57,802 nt of DNA from an uncultured beta proteobacterium. Lineage in GTDB: Bacteria; Pseudomonadota; Gammaproteobacteria; Burkholderiales; Burkholderiaceae_C. The stretch covers positions 1 to 57,802 of the forward strand of contig CAIKVZ010000171.1 in assembly GCA_903830985.1 (NCBI GenBank). The letters run 5' to 3'. The stretch's first letter is position 1; every line of letters begins with the position of its first letter. The notes under the pieces are model-generated. The model made no database searches, was not told the DNA's origin, and was given only the letters and a program-made list of their open reading frames with translations. Shown piece by piece: positions 31,723 through 41,303 of this stretch. The position numbers and the translations under genes were made by a program.

Positions 31723-34700
31723 GCAACTCGTCTTCTGGGTAAGGCTTGCCCAGATAGTGGTTCACGCCGAGTTCGATGGCGTGCTGGCGATGCTTGTCGG
31801 CAATGCGCGAGGTGATCATGATGATGGGCAGCTCCCGCGTGCGTTCGTCTGCACGGATATTGCGCGCCAGATCGAAACCGTCCATGCGCGGCATTTCGAT
31901 GTCACTCAGCACCACCGTGGGCAACTCCTCCTGCAGCCGCTCCAGCGCCTGCAGTCCGTCCACCGCCAGTGCGACCCGATAGCCTTCGCGTAACAGCAGG
32001 CGCTGCGTGACTCGGCGCACGGTGATGGAGTCGTCCACCACCAGCACCAGGGGTGTCGACTGTGGCGCCGCGGCTTCGACCCGGCCCAGGTCGTGCGCCT
32101 CGGCTGCGGCCTCGCTGTCCTTGCGACTGCGTTCCCGGGCGACTTCGCCGTACACCGTGGCCAACGCCACCGGGTTGTAGATCAGCACCACGGCACCCGA
32201 AGCCAGCACCGTCATGGCAGCCAGACCGGGCAGGCGCGCCAGCTGCGCGCCCAGATTTTTCACCACCACTTCCTGGTTGCCCAGGACCTCGTCCACATGC
32301 AGCGCCACCCGCTGGCCGGCACTGCGGAAAATCACCACCGACAGGCTCTTGGCGTCCAACTCATGGCTGCGTGCCGACGCCTGCAGCAGGGCACCCGACC
32401 AATAGAAGGGCAGCATGGCGCCGCCATCGTCGAACAGGCCGGTGCTGTAGGCTTGCAGCAACTGCTCCGGCTTGACGCGACGCACCATCTCGATCAGGTT
32501 CGCCGGCACCCCCACGGTGAGTTTGCCGGCGCGCACCAGCACCACCTGCGTCACCGCGGTGGTCAGCGGCAGAATCAGCCCAAAGCGAGTGCCCCGCCCG
32601 GTCTCTGAAGCGGTTTCAATGCGCCCCCCCAGAGCGCTGACCTCGGCGCGCACCACGTCCATGCCGATGCCGCGTCCGGCCACTTCCGTCACCACCTTGG
32701 CGGTGGAAATCCCGGGCGTAAAAATCAGGTTGGCCGCGTCGGCGTCGCTCAACTCCTGGTCCGCGCCGACCAGCCCCATGGCATGCGCCTTGTCACGAAT
32801 GGCCTTCAGGTTCAGGCCCGCGCCGTCGTCCACGAACTCAACCGAGACGTCGTTACCTTCCTGGTTCAACCGGATGGCGATGGTGCCAGTGGCCTCCTTG
32901 CCGGCCTTGGTCCGCGTGGCCGGGTCTTCAATGCCGTGGACGACGCAATTGCGCAGCAAATGCTCAAAGGCCGGCGTCATGCGGTCCAGCACGCTGCGAT
33001 CCATTTCGATGGACCCGCCCACCAGGTCGAGCCGCACCTGTTTGCCAGCCTCCTTGGCGGCCTGGCGCACCACGGCGTACAGGCGCTCCGAAATGCTTTC
33101 AAATTCGACCATGCGGGTGCGCAGCAGGTCGCGCTGCAACTCCCGGGTCTGACGCGCCTGCGCCACCAGATTGTCTTCGGTGGCCTCTACCGCGCGCTGC
33201 AGACTGCGCTGCACTGTCGCCACATCGTTCACCGACTCGGCCATCATGCGGGTGAGTTCCTGCACACGGGTGAAACGGTCAAATTCCAGCGGATCAAAGC
33301 CCTGGCCGCTGTCCTTGGACAGCGCCAGGCGCGACTGCATCTGACTCTCGGCGTGCACCTCGATGTCGCGCAGCTGCTGGCGCAGTCGATCCAGGTTGCC
33401 GGTCAAATCGTCCAGCGAACTGCTGAGCTGGCTCAAGCCCGCCTCCAGGCGCGAGCGCGTCATCACCACTTCGCCGGCCTGATTCACCAGCCGATCGAGC
33501 AATTGCGGGCGCACGCGTACCGACTGCTGCGACGCCACCCGGATGCCACTGATGGCCAGGGTCGCCGCCACGGCCGCCGGATTGAGGCTGGGCATGGGCA
33601 GCACCGGCTTGGCCGCGCCCGCTGCTGGCTTCGTGGCCGCCGCTGCGGCAGCGGCCGCCAGCGCGGCCTGGGCCGCTTCGTCAGCGCGACGCAGGCCGTC
33701 AAACTCGGCCTGCAAGTCGTCGAAGCGCAACAGCAAGGGCTCGACCTGGCTGGGCCGCAAACCTTCGGAACCCATGGATTCGATCGACGACTCGATACGA
33801 TGTGACATCTCACCCAGACGCATGGCGCCGGCCAGGCGCGCGCTGCCTTTGAGGGTATGCAGGGCGCGCAGCACTTCGCCACGTGCCCCCATGTTGTCGG
33901 GGCGCGCCGACCATTGGCGCAATGCGCCCGCCAAACCAGGCAACAGTCCCACGGCCTCTTCTTCGAAGATCGGGAACAGCTCGGGATCGATCGCGTCATG
34001 CACGTCGATTTCCTGCGCATGGGTGTCAAACACCGGTGAGATCGGCGTCAACAAGGCCGAACTCGCCACCGCCGTGCTGAGGCGATCGGTCATGCCTGTC
34101 ACATCCAGAGCTGCGACCGCTGAGTCGTCGAAAGGCGTGGCGGCCGTTTCGTCGAACGCTGGCAACTCACCCAGCTCACTGTCCAGCAGCGCAGGAGCAT
34201 CCTGCACCTGGGCGCTCAAAATATCCTTGAGAGCCTGCGCAATGCGCGGGTCGGCTTCCTTGATGAAGCCAGCGGCAAACTGGTGCAGCAGGCGGCGCAC
34301 ATCCTGCGCGGCATCGCCAAACACCTGACCCAATTCGGGCGTTCCCCGGCCCAGCAGTTGCACGTGCTCGAGCGCATGCTCGAGCGCACGCGCCTGCGCG
34401 GACAGCTGTACGAAACCGACCGTGGCCGAGCTTCCTGCCAGCGAATGCGCCAGTGCCACCGTGCTGTCTGCCACCGGCCGGTGCAGTTCCAGCGACCACT
34501 CGGCCAACTCCGTGTCGAGCCGCCGCGACCATTCGTCGGCCTCATTCAGGTAGACGTTGTACAGCGGGATGCCTATGCGCAGCGCGCCAATGACCTTGAC
34601 CTCTTCCTCTGGTTCAGGTTCAGGTTCAGGCGCTTCTGCTTCTGCTTCTGCTTCTGCTTCTGCTTCTGCTTCTGCTTCTGCTTCTGCTTCTGCTTGTGCT

Positions 34701-37576
34701 TCTGCTCGTGCTTCTGCATCGGACTCCGGCTCCGCTTCCGGCTGCGTTTTCTCAGCCGCCTCGGGCACCTGCTCGGCCACTGCCGCCCAGGCCTCGGCCG
34801 CCAGCAACTCGGCCAAATTACCCTCGGTCACGTCGATCCCCGGCATGCCCTCTTCGGCAGCCAGTTCGCTCTCATTCAAAGCCTCAAATTCAGCGGTCGA
34901 CTCGACCTGCTCCGGCATCGACGCAGGCAGTTCCGAAGAATTCTCGGACAGTGCCTGGGCTGGCAAGGCGACCTCTTCGACCGACGCCTCCTCTTGCAGC
35001 GTCAGCAGCTCTTCGATCGGTGCGGTCGGGGCAGCTTGCGCAACGGCATCGAAATCGATGTCGACAAAGGCCGTGTCCCAGGCCTCTTCAACGGCTTGCC
35101 GTTCGGCTTCGGTCTCGGGCTGCACATCGGGCTGAGTCTCGGCGGCCTCAGCAAGCGCCGGGACCTGCGGCACCTCCAATGGTGAGGGCATCGCGGTCGC
35201 GAGCTCGGCCGGTGCTGCCGGTGCCGAAGCTTCGGCCAAAGGCTCCAGCAACAAGGGCAGGCGCCGGCGCTCGGAGCGCATCGCGTCGGCCATGGTGCGA
35301 AAGGGTTCTGCGCTCCAATGGTCGTCCGCGCCCTGCGCAATGTCGTTCACCCAGGCCTGCAAGGCATGCAGTGCATCACCGGCGACGCCGCGCAGTCCTT
35401 CGCTCACCGGCTGCTGCTCGGCAATCCAGCTGTTGAGCAACTGCTCCAGGGCCCAGGACGCTTCACCATATTCGGCGCAGCCGACCATGCGCGAACTGCC
35501 CTTGAGCGTGTGAAAGGCGCGCCGCAAGGTGGTCTGCAAAGCAATGTCGGAAGGCTCGTGGGCCAGGGCGTCGAGCGTCACCAACCCGCTTTGCAGAACC
35601 TCCCTGGCCTCCTCGATGAAAACCTCGCGCAGTTCAGCATCCTCGTCATCGACCGCCACCGGCGACGTGACCTGCTGGGCCGCAGGCGTCACGACAACGG
35701 CCACAGCTTCGGCAACCCGTTCTGCGACCAGCGCCACCGGCGGGGACACGAGTTCCTGAACCACGGCTGGAGTCGCTCCTGCAGGCGCTGGCGGTGCGAC
35801 CGGGACCGAAGGCGCAACACGGCCCATGACCGAGCGGAACTCACCCCGCTCCTGGTCGAAGACGAACATCTTCTTGGCCAGCGCAGGCTGATAGTTCAGC
35901 ATATCGATCATGAAGCCCAACGCACCCAGGCTGTTGCCCAGTCGGTCAAACGTGCCGGAGGCCTTGGCGCGGTCTTCGTCGACCTCATCGACCAGGATCT
36001 GCTCCACCGTATCGCGCATCTGCAGCACGGCCAACGAGGCCTGATCGAGACCGAGCAGTGACAGCACGCCACGCATCTGCGCCAGCTGACCGGGCACCTG
36101 CTGCAGGCTGGTCTTGTCCTTGGGACTGCGGAAAAACTGGTCCATGGACTTTTCCAGCAAGCCCATGGTGATGCCGAGTTCGCCCACCACGCTGCCCATG
36201 GTCTGGCGTTCGCTGACCCTGCGGTACAGATCCTCCATCCAGCTTTCCAAGGGCTCCGGCTCGGCTCCGGCAAAGGCCCGGTCCAGACGTTTGGCCAGTT
36301 GCTCAGAGCGAATCGCCAGTTGCGTGTCCTCGGGGTCAAGCTCGTCGTAGGCCGCTTCCAGATAGAGCACGGACGTGGCCACTTCCATGGCCACCTGAGG
36401 CGTGGGTGCCTGAGCCGAGCGCACCGTGGCCTCCATGACGCGGGTCAGGGCCTGAGCCAGTGCGTGGCTGGCCGGATCGAGTTTGATCAGCGAGTCGCTG
36501 ATCAGGCTGAACTGGTCAGCCGCAGCCTTGAGCTTTTGCGTGTCACCGCCGGACAGCGCGGCCCACATTTCCTTGGCTACGGCAATGCGTTTGCGCGCCT
36601 GCACCAGCACCGCCGGATCAAACCGGCCAAACAGGCGCTGCTCGTAGTCGACGAGTTTGCGCTCCGACTGCAAACCGTAAGCCTGCAACACCGCGACCAG
36701 GGTCGGCGCCGAAGCCTGCATGCGGGTGCCGGCCTGGGCGCAGAAAAACAGCATGTCATGCGCCAGCAGATCGAGTTGCGACAGGTCAGAACGCGCCAGC
36801 GCAATGTACTGCGTCAGAACGCGCGACGAGGTGCGCTTGACATACACGTCGTTGGCGCACCACCCCTGGCCCACGGCCTCGAAATAGGCCGCACAAAGTG
36901 TCCAGAAGGTACGAGCCTGCAGCGTGCCCTGTGCCGCCGAAAGACCCAGGCACAGGTCGTGCAATTTGTGCGCTGCCAGCGCGTCGCCTGACTTGATGAC
37001 CTTGAGCACCGCCTGGTCCAGTCGCGTGCGATTGGCTTCGTCGTAAGCCAGTGGCGCGGGTCGCTCGACCACCACTTCCAGCCAGCGCCAGGGAACAGGC
37101 CACAGATCCGCCGGATGGATGCGCACCGGCACGACCATTTCCTGCAGGTCGCGGTATTGGGGGAACAGAGCCACCGGCGACGCCGGCTTGGAACGCAGCA
37201 CCGCCTCCAGGTATTCCACCAGGGCAAAACTGGCGTTTTCCACCTTGCCAGCCTGCTCCCTGGTGCACAGTTCGGGACGCTGCACAAAGCGCTGCACCAC
37301 CGCCTCCATGGCGCGCAGCACAGTGGCCGGCGCGCCCAGACCTACCATTTCAAGCGCACCTTCGGCCTGATGCAACTGCTGACGGGCGATACGAAGATGG
37401 CTGGTGTCCAGCGCCGCCAGATCGGAACCCAGTGCCAGATCGGCGTCGCGCACAAAGCGGCGCAGCGCCTTGGTGGCACCGTCCAGTGACTTGCGCAGTT
37501 CGTCCAGCACCCAGGCCAAGGGGCCCAGGTCGTCGACTATCGGGTCCAGATCGGCAGTGGTTTCGTTGGCTTGCAT
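31679..37576 (-). CDS. chpA: ChpA/PilL hybrid chemotaxis-type histidine kinase of the Pil-Chp system
   Basis: This is a 1965-residue CheA-like kinase controlling type IV pilus function. N-terminal FimL-like helical region (about 1-600), then HPt domains with phospho-His candidates His689 (FHTLKGSSR), His1044 (AHSLAGSSA) and His1240 (LHTLKGSAR). Between the first two lies an acidic (AE)n spacer near 952-985. A CheA-type dimerisation helix follows near 1355-1380, an ATPase domain at about 1500-1655 (HLLRNCVVHGIEDP), a CheW domain at about 1660-1800, and a C-terminal receiver at 1842-1965 with Asp1892. The start is the ATG at 37576 (MQANETTADL); a 46-codon upstream extension is not family-like. 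Last gene of the operon; no pilK or chpB follows. Confidence 0.95.
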   Translation of the reverse strand: MQANETTADLDPIVDDLGPLAWVLDELRKSLDGATKALRRFVRDADLALGSDLAALDTSHLRIARQQLHQAEGALEMVGLGAPATVLRAMEAVVQRFVQRPELCTREQAGKVENASFALVEYLEAVLRSKPASPVALFPQYRDLQEMVVPVRIHPADLWPVPWRWLEVVVERPAPLAYDEANRTRLDQAVLKVIKSGDALAAHKLHDLCLGLSAAQGTLQARTFWTLCAAYFEAVGQGWCANDVYVKRTSSRVLTQYIALARSDLSQLDLLAHDMLFFCAQAGTRMQASAPTLVAVLQAYGLQSERKLVDYEQRLFGRFDPAVLVQARKRIAVAKEMWAALSGGDTQKLKAAADQFSLISDSLIKLDPASHALAQALTRVMEATVRSAQAPTPQVAMEVATSVLYLEAAYDELDPEDTQLAIRSEQLAKRLDRAFAGAEPEPLESWMEDLYRRVSERQTMGSVVGELGITMGLLEKSMDQFFRSPKDKTSLQQVPGQLAQMRGVLSLLGLDQASLAVLQMRDTVEQILVDEVDEDRAKASGTFDRLGNSLGALGFMIDMLNYQPALAKKMFVFDQERGEFRSVMGRVAPSVPVAPPAPAGATPAVVQELVSPPVALVAERVAEAVAVVVTPAAQQVTSPVAVDDEDAELREVFIEEAREVLQSGLVTLDALAHEPSDIALQTTLRRAFHTLKGSSRMVGCAEYGEASWALEQLLNSWIAEQQPVSEGLRGVAGDALHALQAWVNDIAQGADDHWSAEPFRTMADAMRSERRRLPLLLEPLAEASAPAAPAELATAMPSPLEVPQVPALAEAAETQPDVQPETEAERQAVEEAWDTAFVDIDFDAVAQAAPTAPIEELLTLQEEASVEEVALPAQALSENSSELPASMPEQVESTAEFEALNESELAAEEGMPGIDVTEGNLAELLAAEAWAAVAEQVPEAAEKTQPEAEPESDAEARAEAQAEAEAEAEAEAEAEAEAEAEAPEPEPEPEEEVKVIGALRIGIPLYNVYLNEADEWSRRLDTELAEWSLELHRPVADSTVALAHSLAGSSATVGFVQLSAQARALEHALEHVQLLGRGTPELGQVFGDAAQDVRRLLHQFAAGFIKEADPRIAQALKDILSAQVQDAPALLDSELGELPAFDETAATPFDDSAVAALDVTGMTDRLSTAVASSALLTPISPVFDTHAQEIDVHDAIDPELFPIFEEEAVGLLPGLAGALRQWSARPDNMGARGEVLRALHTLKGSARLAGAMRLGEMSHRIESSIESMGSEGLRPSQVEPLLLRFDDLQAEFDGLRRADEAAQAALAAAAAAAATKPAAGAAKPVLPMPSLNPAAVAATLAISGIRVASQQSVRVRPQLLDRLVNQAGEVVMTRSRLEAGLSQLSSSLDDLTGNLDRLRQQLRDIEVHAESQMQSRLALSKDSGQGFDPLEFDRFTRVQELTRMMAESVNDVATVQRSLQRAVEATEDNLVAQARQTRELQRDLLRTRMVEFESISERLYAVVRQAAKEAGKQVRLDLVGGSIEMDRSVLDRMTPAFEHLLRNCVVHGIEDPATRTKAGKEATGTIAIRLNQEGNDVSVEFVDDGAGLNLKAIRDKAHAMGLVGADQELSDADAANLIFTPGISTAKVVTEVAGRGIGMDVVRAEVSALGGRIETASETGRGTRFGLILPLTTAVTQVVLVRAGKLTVGVPANLIEMVRRVKPEQLLQAYSTGLFDDGGAMLPFYWSGALLQASARSHELDAKSLSVVIFRSAGQRVALHVDEVLGNQEVVVKNLGAQLARLPGLAAMTVLASGAVVLIYNPVALATVYGEVARERSRKDSEAAAEAHDLGRVEAAAPQSTPLVLVVDDSITVRRVTQRLLLREGYRVALAVDGLQALERLQEELPTVVLSDIEMPRMDGFDLARNIRADERTRELPIIMITSRIADKHRQHAIELGVNHYLGKPYPEDELLNLVRHYCELALTE
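34632..34715 (-). repeat. Hexanucleotide microsatellite inside chpA
   Basis: There are ten perfect copies of GCTTCT (34632-34691, plus-strand reading) followed by imperfect copies to about 34715. They encode an Ala-Glu repeat in a linker. The six-base unit keeps the frame on gain or loss of copies, so the tract can vary in length without inactivating the gene. Confidence 0.95.
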
Positions 37577-37619
37577 GGCGTGATCGGTTCCCGCAAAAGA
37601 CAAAGGTGGGCTGGGGCGC

Positions 37620-39923
37620 TCAAGCGATCTTGAAACGCGACACCGACTGGCGCAGTTCTTCGGCCATGCGAGACAGTTCGCGCACCTGCTGCGCCGTGGA
37701 CCTTGTGCCCTCACCGGTCTGCTCGGTCACGGCAAAAATGTGCTGGATGTTGTCGGCCACGACGTTGGCCAATTCGGCCTCGCGCGAGGCAGAACTGGAA
37801 ATCTGCTCGATCAGGTCCGACAGGCGTCGCGACACCCGGTCAATCTCCGACAAGGCGGCACCGGCGTTGTCGGACAGTTTGGCGCCCTCAACCACACCCT
37901 GGGTGGAGCGCTCCATGGCCGCCACGGCGTCCTGGGTGTCGGTCTGGATCGCCTTCACCAGCGCGGAGATCTGCTTGGTCGCGTCGGCGGAACGTTCGGC
38001 CAGACGCTGCACCTCTTCGGCCACCACCGAGAAGCCGCGCCCGGCCTCGCCGGCGGACGCCGCCTGGATGGCGGCATTCAGTGCCAGCACATTGGTCTGC
38101 TCGGTGATGTCGGAAATGAGTTCGGTGATTTCACCGATCTCCTGCGACGATTCACCCAGGCGCTTGATGCGCTTGGAGGTTTCCTGGATCTGGTCGCGAA
38201 TCGAGTTCATGCCGCCGATGGCGTTTTGCACTGCCTGCAGCCCGGAATCCGCTGCCAGCAGCGACTGGCGCGCCACGGCAGCAGACTCCTGAGCCTGCAC
38301 GGACACCTCGTTGATGCGCGTTGCCATGTCGAGCACAGAGCGGCCAGTTTCGCGAATTTCGCGCAGCTGCTCGGTCGATGCTGCCAGCAACTCGGTGGAT
38401 GTGCTGTCCACCTGCGCCGTGGTTTGTGCCACGCGCGTGGCCGTGTTCTGCACGTTGCCCACGAGCGAGCGCAACTCTTCAACGGTGTAATTCACCGAGT
38501 CAGCAATGGCACCCGTGATGTCTTCCGTCACCGTGGCCTCTTGCGTCAGATCGCCTTCGGCCACCATCTGCAACTCGTTCATCAGCCGCAAAATGGCCGC
38601 CTGGTTGGCGTCGTTGACCCGCTTTGTGCCGTCTTCCTGCTGCACCGCCTTGAGGCGTTGCAACTCGGCCACAGCCTGACGCTTGCGGCTGTCCTGCAGT
38701 TGCACGAACGCCAGGCCCGCGGCGCACAGCACCGCCAGGGCAGCGGACAACAACAGCGCCAGCACCGTCAGCACGCCCAGACCGGTTTGCGCTGACAAGC
38801 GCGCCTGCAAGGCCTGCAACTGGACACGCAGCGGCTCGCTGTCGGCCACGATCGAGGTCTGTGCTTCACGCGAGGACACCAGGCCTTGCAGGTTGCCCAG
38901 GATGGCGCTGGCCTGAACGCGCGTTTGCTCGTACATCTTCAACAGGGCGTCCAGGCGTTCCCGGGTCTGGGCATCCTTGGCGCTGCCCAGGCGCAACTCG
39001 GCACTGCCGTCGCGCAAGCCCTGGGCGATTTCCTTGAAGGAATTCAGGTCCTTGCCGAGCAGAAAAACCGCCTCAGGGCTCACGCCCTCCATGGTCAAAA
39101 ACTCGTTGGCCGACTTGCCGATGCGCTGTGTCAGCATCACCAACTGGCCGGCGGCAGAAATTTCGGCGGCGGGTGCGTTTTGCTGCAACTTGAGCGAGGA
39201 CACGGTTTCGGCGATCTCCAGCAGATCAGACGACTGGCGATTGATGGAGCGCAGCGCCGTCCCGACCTGGGTCAGAATTTTTTGCTGCTGCGTCACCACG
39301 CCGGCATTCTTTTCGGCGCGGTCGATCAGGGGCATGATCTTTTCCAGATCGGCCTGACCATCGCCGCGCAACGCATCGATGCGCTCATCGCCGGTTTTCA
39401 GGGCGCGCACCGTCTTGGACAGCACGCCGGCGCTTTCGGCCACGTCCGGGAAGGCCTGGGCATTGCCCACCAGCGCCTGCGACACCGACTTGGCCAGCCG
39501 CTGTGACTGCATCAGTGAGTCGCCCGTGGCCGCCATCTGCTGCGCGACCTCGTCGGTCTGGTAGCGCGCGAACAACACAATGGCCAGCAGCAGGAGCAGC
39601 GACAAGCCCAGACCGGCACCCAGAATACGCTGGTGCTGCCCCAGGGAGCGAGGCCCCAGCACAGGGACGATCAACAGCCCGTCATCTCTCACGTCGGAGG
39701 AAGCTGCGCGCGGCAGCGACTCGGCCGTACTGGCGAGGAGGGTGGCTTCGGTCGGGACGTCGACGGGCAGATCCGGCGCATAGATGGCACCGTCTTCGGT
39801 TCCCTGCACCGAGTCACCAAAAAAACGCCCCGCCACCTCTTCCTGGCCGTCAGCAGGTGATTGCACGCCGTCTGCAACGGGCTTCTTTTGCAGCAATTTT
39901 TTGAACGGATCAAGTAACGACAT
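37620..39923 (-). CDS. pilJ: PilJ methyl-accepting chemotaxis-type receptor
   Basis: PilJ is the sensor of the Pil-Chp system, an inner-membrane receptor feeding PilI and ChpA. The 767-residue protein has a long cytoplasmic N-terminus (1-99), membrane helix 1 at 100-120, and a periplasmic region with PilJ/type IV pili sensor repeats (SQRLAKSVSQALVGN and LTQRIGKSANEFLTME). Helix 2 is at about 380-407, then a HAMP-like linker. The cytoplasmic signalling coiled coil includes the hairpin tip region (EQTNVLALNAAIQAASAGE and GRGFSVVAEEVQRLAERS). It begins 20 bases after pilI and ends 43 bases before chpA. Confidence 0.95.
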   Translation of the reverse strand: MSLLDPFKKLLQKKPVADGVQSPADGQEEVAGRFFGDSVQGTEDGAIYAPDLPVDVPTEATLLASTAESLPRAASSDVRDDGLLIVPVLGPRSLGQHQRILGAGLGLSLLLLLAIVLFARYQTDEVAQQMAATGDSLMQSQRLAKSVSQALVGNAQAFPDVAESAGVLSKTVRALKTGDERIDALRGDGQADLEKIMPLIDRAEKNAGVVTQQQKILTQVGTALRSINRQSSDLLEIAETVSSLKLQQNAPAAEISAAGQLVMLTQRIGKSANEFLTMEGVSPEAVFLLGKDLNSFKEIAQGLRDGSAELRLGSAKDAQTRERLDALLKMYEQTRVQASAILGNLQGLVSSREAQTSIVADSEPLRVQLQALQARLSAQTGLGVLTVLALLLSAALAVLCAAGLAFVQLQDSRKRQAVAELQRLKAVQQEDGTKRVNDANQAAILRLMNELQMVAEGDLTQEATVTEDITGAIADSVNYTVEELRSLVGNVQNTATRVAQTTAQVDSTSTELLAASTEQLREIRETGRSVLDMATRINEVSVQAQESAAVARQSLLAADSGLQAVQNAIGGMNSIRDQIQETSKRIKRLGESSQEIGEITELISDITEQTNVLALNAAIQAASAGEAGRGFSVVAEEVQRLAERSADATKQISALVKAIQTDTQDAVAAMERSTQGVVEGAKLSDNAGAALSEIDRVSRRLSDLIEQISSSASREAELANVVADNIQHIFAVTEQTGEGTRSTAQQVRELSRMAEELRQSVSRFKIA

Positions 39924-39943
39924 GGTGCAGCCTTTGGGTTAAC

Positions 39944-40477
39944 TCAAGCACTGATGCTCAAAAAGCGGGGGAGTTGTGACAGCGATTGCAGGTTGATCTC
40001 CTGCCATCCTTGCCCGTTCGAGTCCGAATACAGATTGCCGAAATAGGGCGGGTCTGCGTCCTTCGGCGCGGCCGAAGTGGCAAATGAATCCACGCTCTTG
40101 AGCCCCACTAGGCGCTCCACCAGCAAAGCGCAGTTCACCTCCAGCGCGGCGTTCAAGGCCACCAGATAATGATCAGGACGGGCCTCATCCACCGGCCGCA
40201 CCGCGTCCACAGCGTGGTCGACAAAACCGGACAACTCGATCACGCCAAACAGGCTGCCGCGCAGGTTCGCGACACCCAAAAACCAGGGCTGGGTGTAGGG
40301 TACGGGATGGGCGCTTTCCCATGGAAATATTTCACCCGACTGGTGTAACGGGAACAGGTAGTGCCGGCCTGCGGCCTCCACCGCCAACCAGGACAAGCGC
40401 ACCCCCTCGGTACGCGCTGCCTGCAACCTGGTCGCCAGACGGCTTTGCAGTTCCCGAAGTGCTTCGCGGTTTGCCAT
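39944..40477 (-). CDS. pilI: PilI CheW-like coupling protein
   Basis: The 177-residue CheW-domain adaptor joins PilJ to ChpA. Visible features are RLSWLAVEAAGRHYLFPLHQSGEIFPW at the start of the fold, PWFLGVANLRGSLFGVIELSGF as the typical CheW core (VANLRGxxxxVIDL-like), and a C-terminal strand region ending in FLSISA. The gene follows pilH by four bases in the operon order pilG-pilH-pilI-pilJ. Confidence 0.94.
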   Translation of the reverse strand: MANREALRELQSRLATRLQAARTEGVRLSWLAVEAAGRHYLFPLHQSGEIFPWESAHPVPYTQPWFLGVANLRGSLFGVIELSGFVDHAVDAVRPVDEARPDHYLVALNAALEVNCALLVERLVGLKSVDSFATSAAPKDADPPYFGNLYSDSNGQGWQEINLQSLSQLPRFLSISA

Positions 40478-40481
40478 GGGC

Positions 40482-40856
40482 TCAGGCAGGCGCGTTCAGA
40501 GCCTTGATCTTGGCCCGAAGCTCGCTGGGATCCACGGGTTTGGCGATGTAGTCACGCGCTCCCTGGCGCATACCCCACACGCGATCGGTTTCCTGATTTT
40601 TGCTGGTACACATGATGATGGGGATGTCCGAGTAAAGCGGATTGCGGGTGATGGCGCGGGTCAGCTGAAAACCATTTTGCCCGGGCATCACCACATCCAT
40701 CAGGATCAGGTCGGGTTTTGCCTCTTCCAACCGACGAAAGGCTTCTTCCGCGTTCTCGGCGGTGCGCACCGACATGCCGCTCTTCTTCAGCAAGTCGCTC
40801 AGGTACAACAACTCCGTCTTGGAGTCGTCCACCACCAGCACATTTTGTATCGGCAT
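40482..40856 (-). CDS. pilH: PilH CheY-like response regulator
   Basis: This is a 124-residue single receiver domain. Acidic pocket VVDDSK, phospho-Asp in LILMDVVMPGQNGF, Thr/Ser switch in IIMCTSKNQETDRVW, and Lys in YIAKPVDPSELRAKI. In Pseudomonas PilH modulates pilus retraction and dampens ChpA output. The ATG overlaps the last base of the pilG stop (TAATG), so the two regulators are translationally coupled. Confidence 0.95.
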   Translation of the reverse strand: MPIQNVLVVDDSKTELLYLSDLLKKSGMSVRTAENAEEAFRRLEEAKPDLILMDVVMPGQNGFQLTRAITRNPLYSDIPIIMCTSKNQETDRVWGMRQGARDYIAKPVDPSELRAKIKALNAPA

Positions 40857-41254
40857 TAGATGGCTCCTTGCGGTACGGCCGCGTACTGGACAACCGCCTG
40901 CAGCAGTTGGTCCTTGGTGAAGGGTTTGGTGAGGTATTCCTGGGACCCGACCATGCGACCACGCGCCTTGTCGAAGACTCCGTCCTTGGACGAAAGCATG
41001 ATCACCGGCACCGAGGAAAACTTGGGGCTGCGTTTGATGATGGCACAGGTCTGATAGCCGTCGAGCCGCGGCATCAGGATGTCACAGAAGATCAGGTGCG
41101 GTTGGAAATCGTTGACCTTGGCCAGCGCGTCAAAGCCATCTTCGGCCAGCAAAACCTCGTGCCCACCTTGCTTGAGAAAAATCTCGGCACTGCGCCTGAT
41201 CGTGTTGCTGTCATCCACGACCAAGACTTTATAACCTGAAGGGCTGGTACTCAC
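40856..41254 (-). CDS. pilG: PilG CheY-like response regulator
   Basis: This is a receiver protein of 132 residues with VLVVDDSNTIRRSAE, phospho-Asp in LIFCDILMPRLDGYQ, VIMLSSKDGVFDKARG, and YLTKPFTKDQLLQAV. PilG is the positive output of the Pil-Chp system on pilus extension and cAMP in Pseudomonas. The start is taken as GTG at 41254 because an AGGAGA ribosome site lies eight bases upstream and the PilG family begins near here. The open frame runs on to 41344 with no family similarity. Confidence 0.92.
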   Translation of the reverse strand: MSTSPSGYKVLVVDDSNTIRRSAEIFLKQGGHEVLLAEDGFDALAKVNDFQPHLIFCDILMPRLDGYQTCAIIKRSPKFSSVPVIMLSSKDGVFDKARGRMVGSQEYLTKPFTKDQLLQAVVQYAAVPQGAI

Positions 41255-41303
41255 GTGATGATTCTCCTGCACGACGGGGTCCGACGGCATCGCCGCCGGG
41301 GGG

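Noticed and set aside
34632-34715. Sequencing or assembly slippage in the chpA repeat
   Set aside because: The frame is intact through the whole tract and flanking domains are in phase, so a real repeat is preferred; copy number could still be misassembled.
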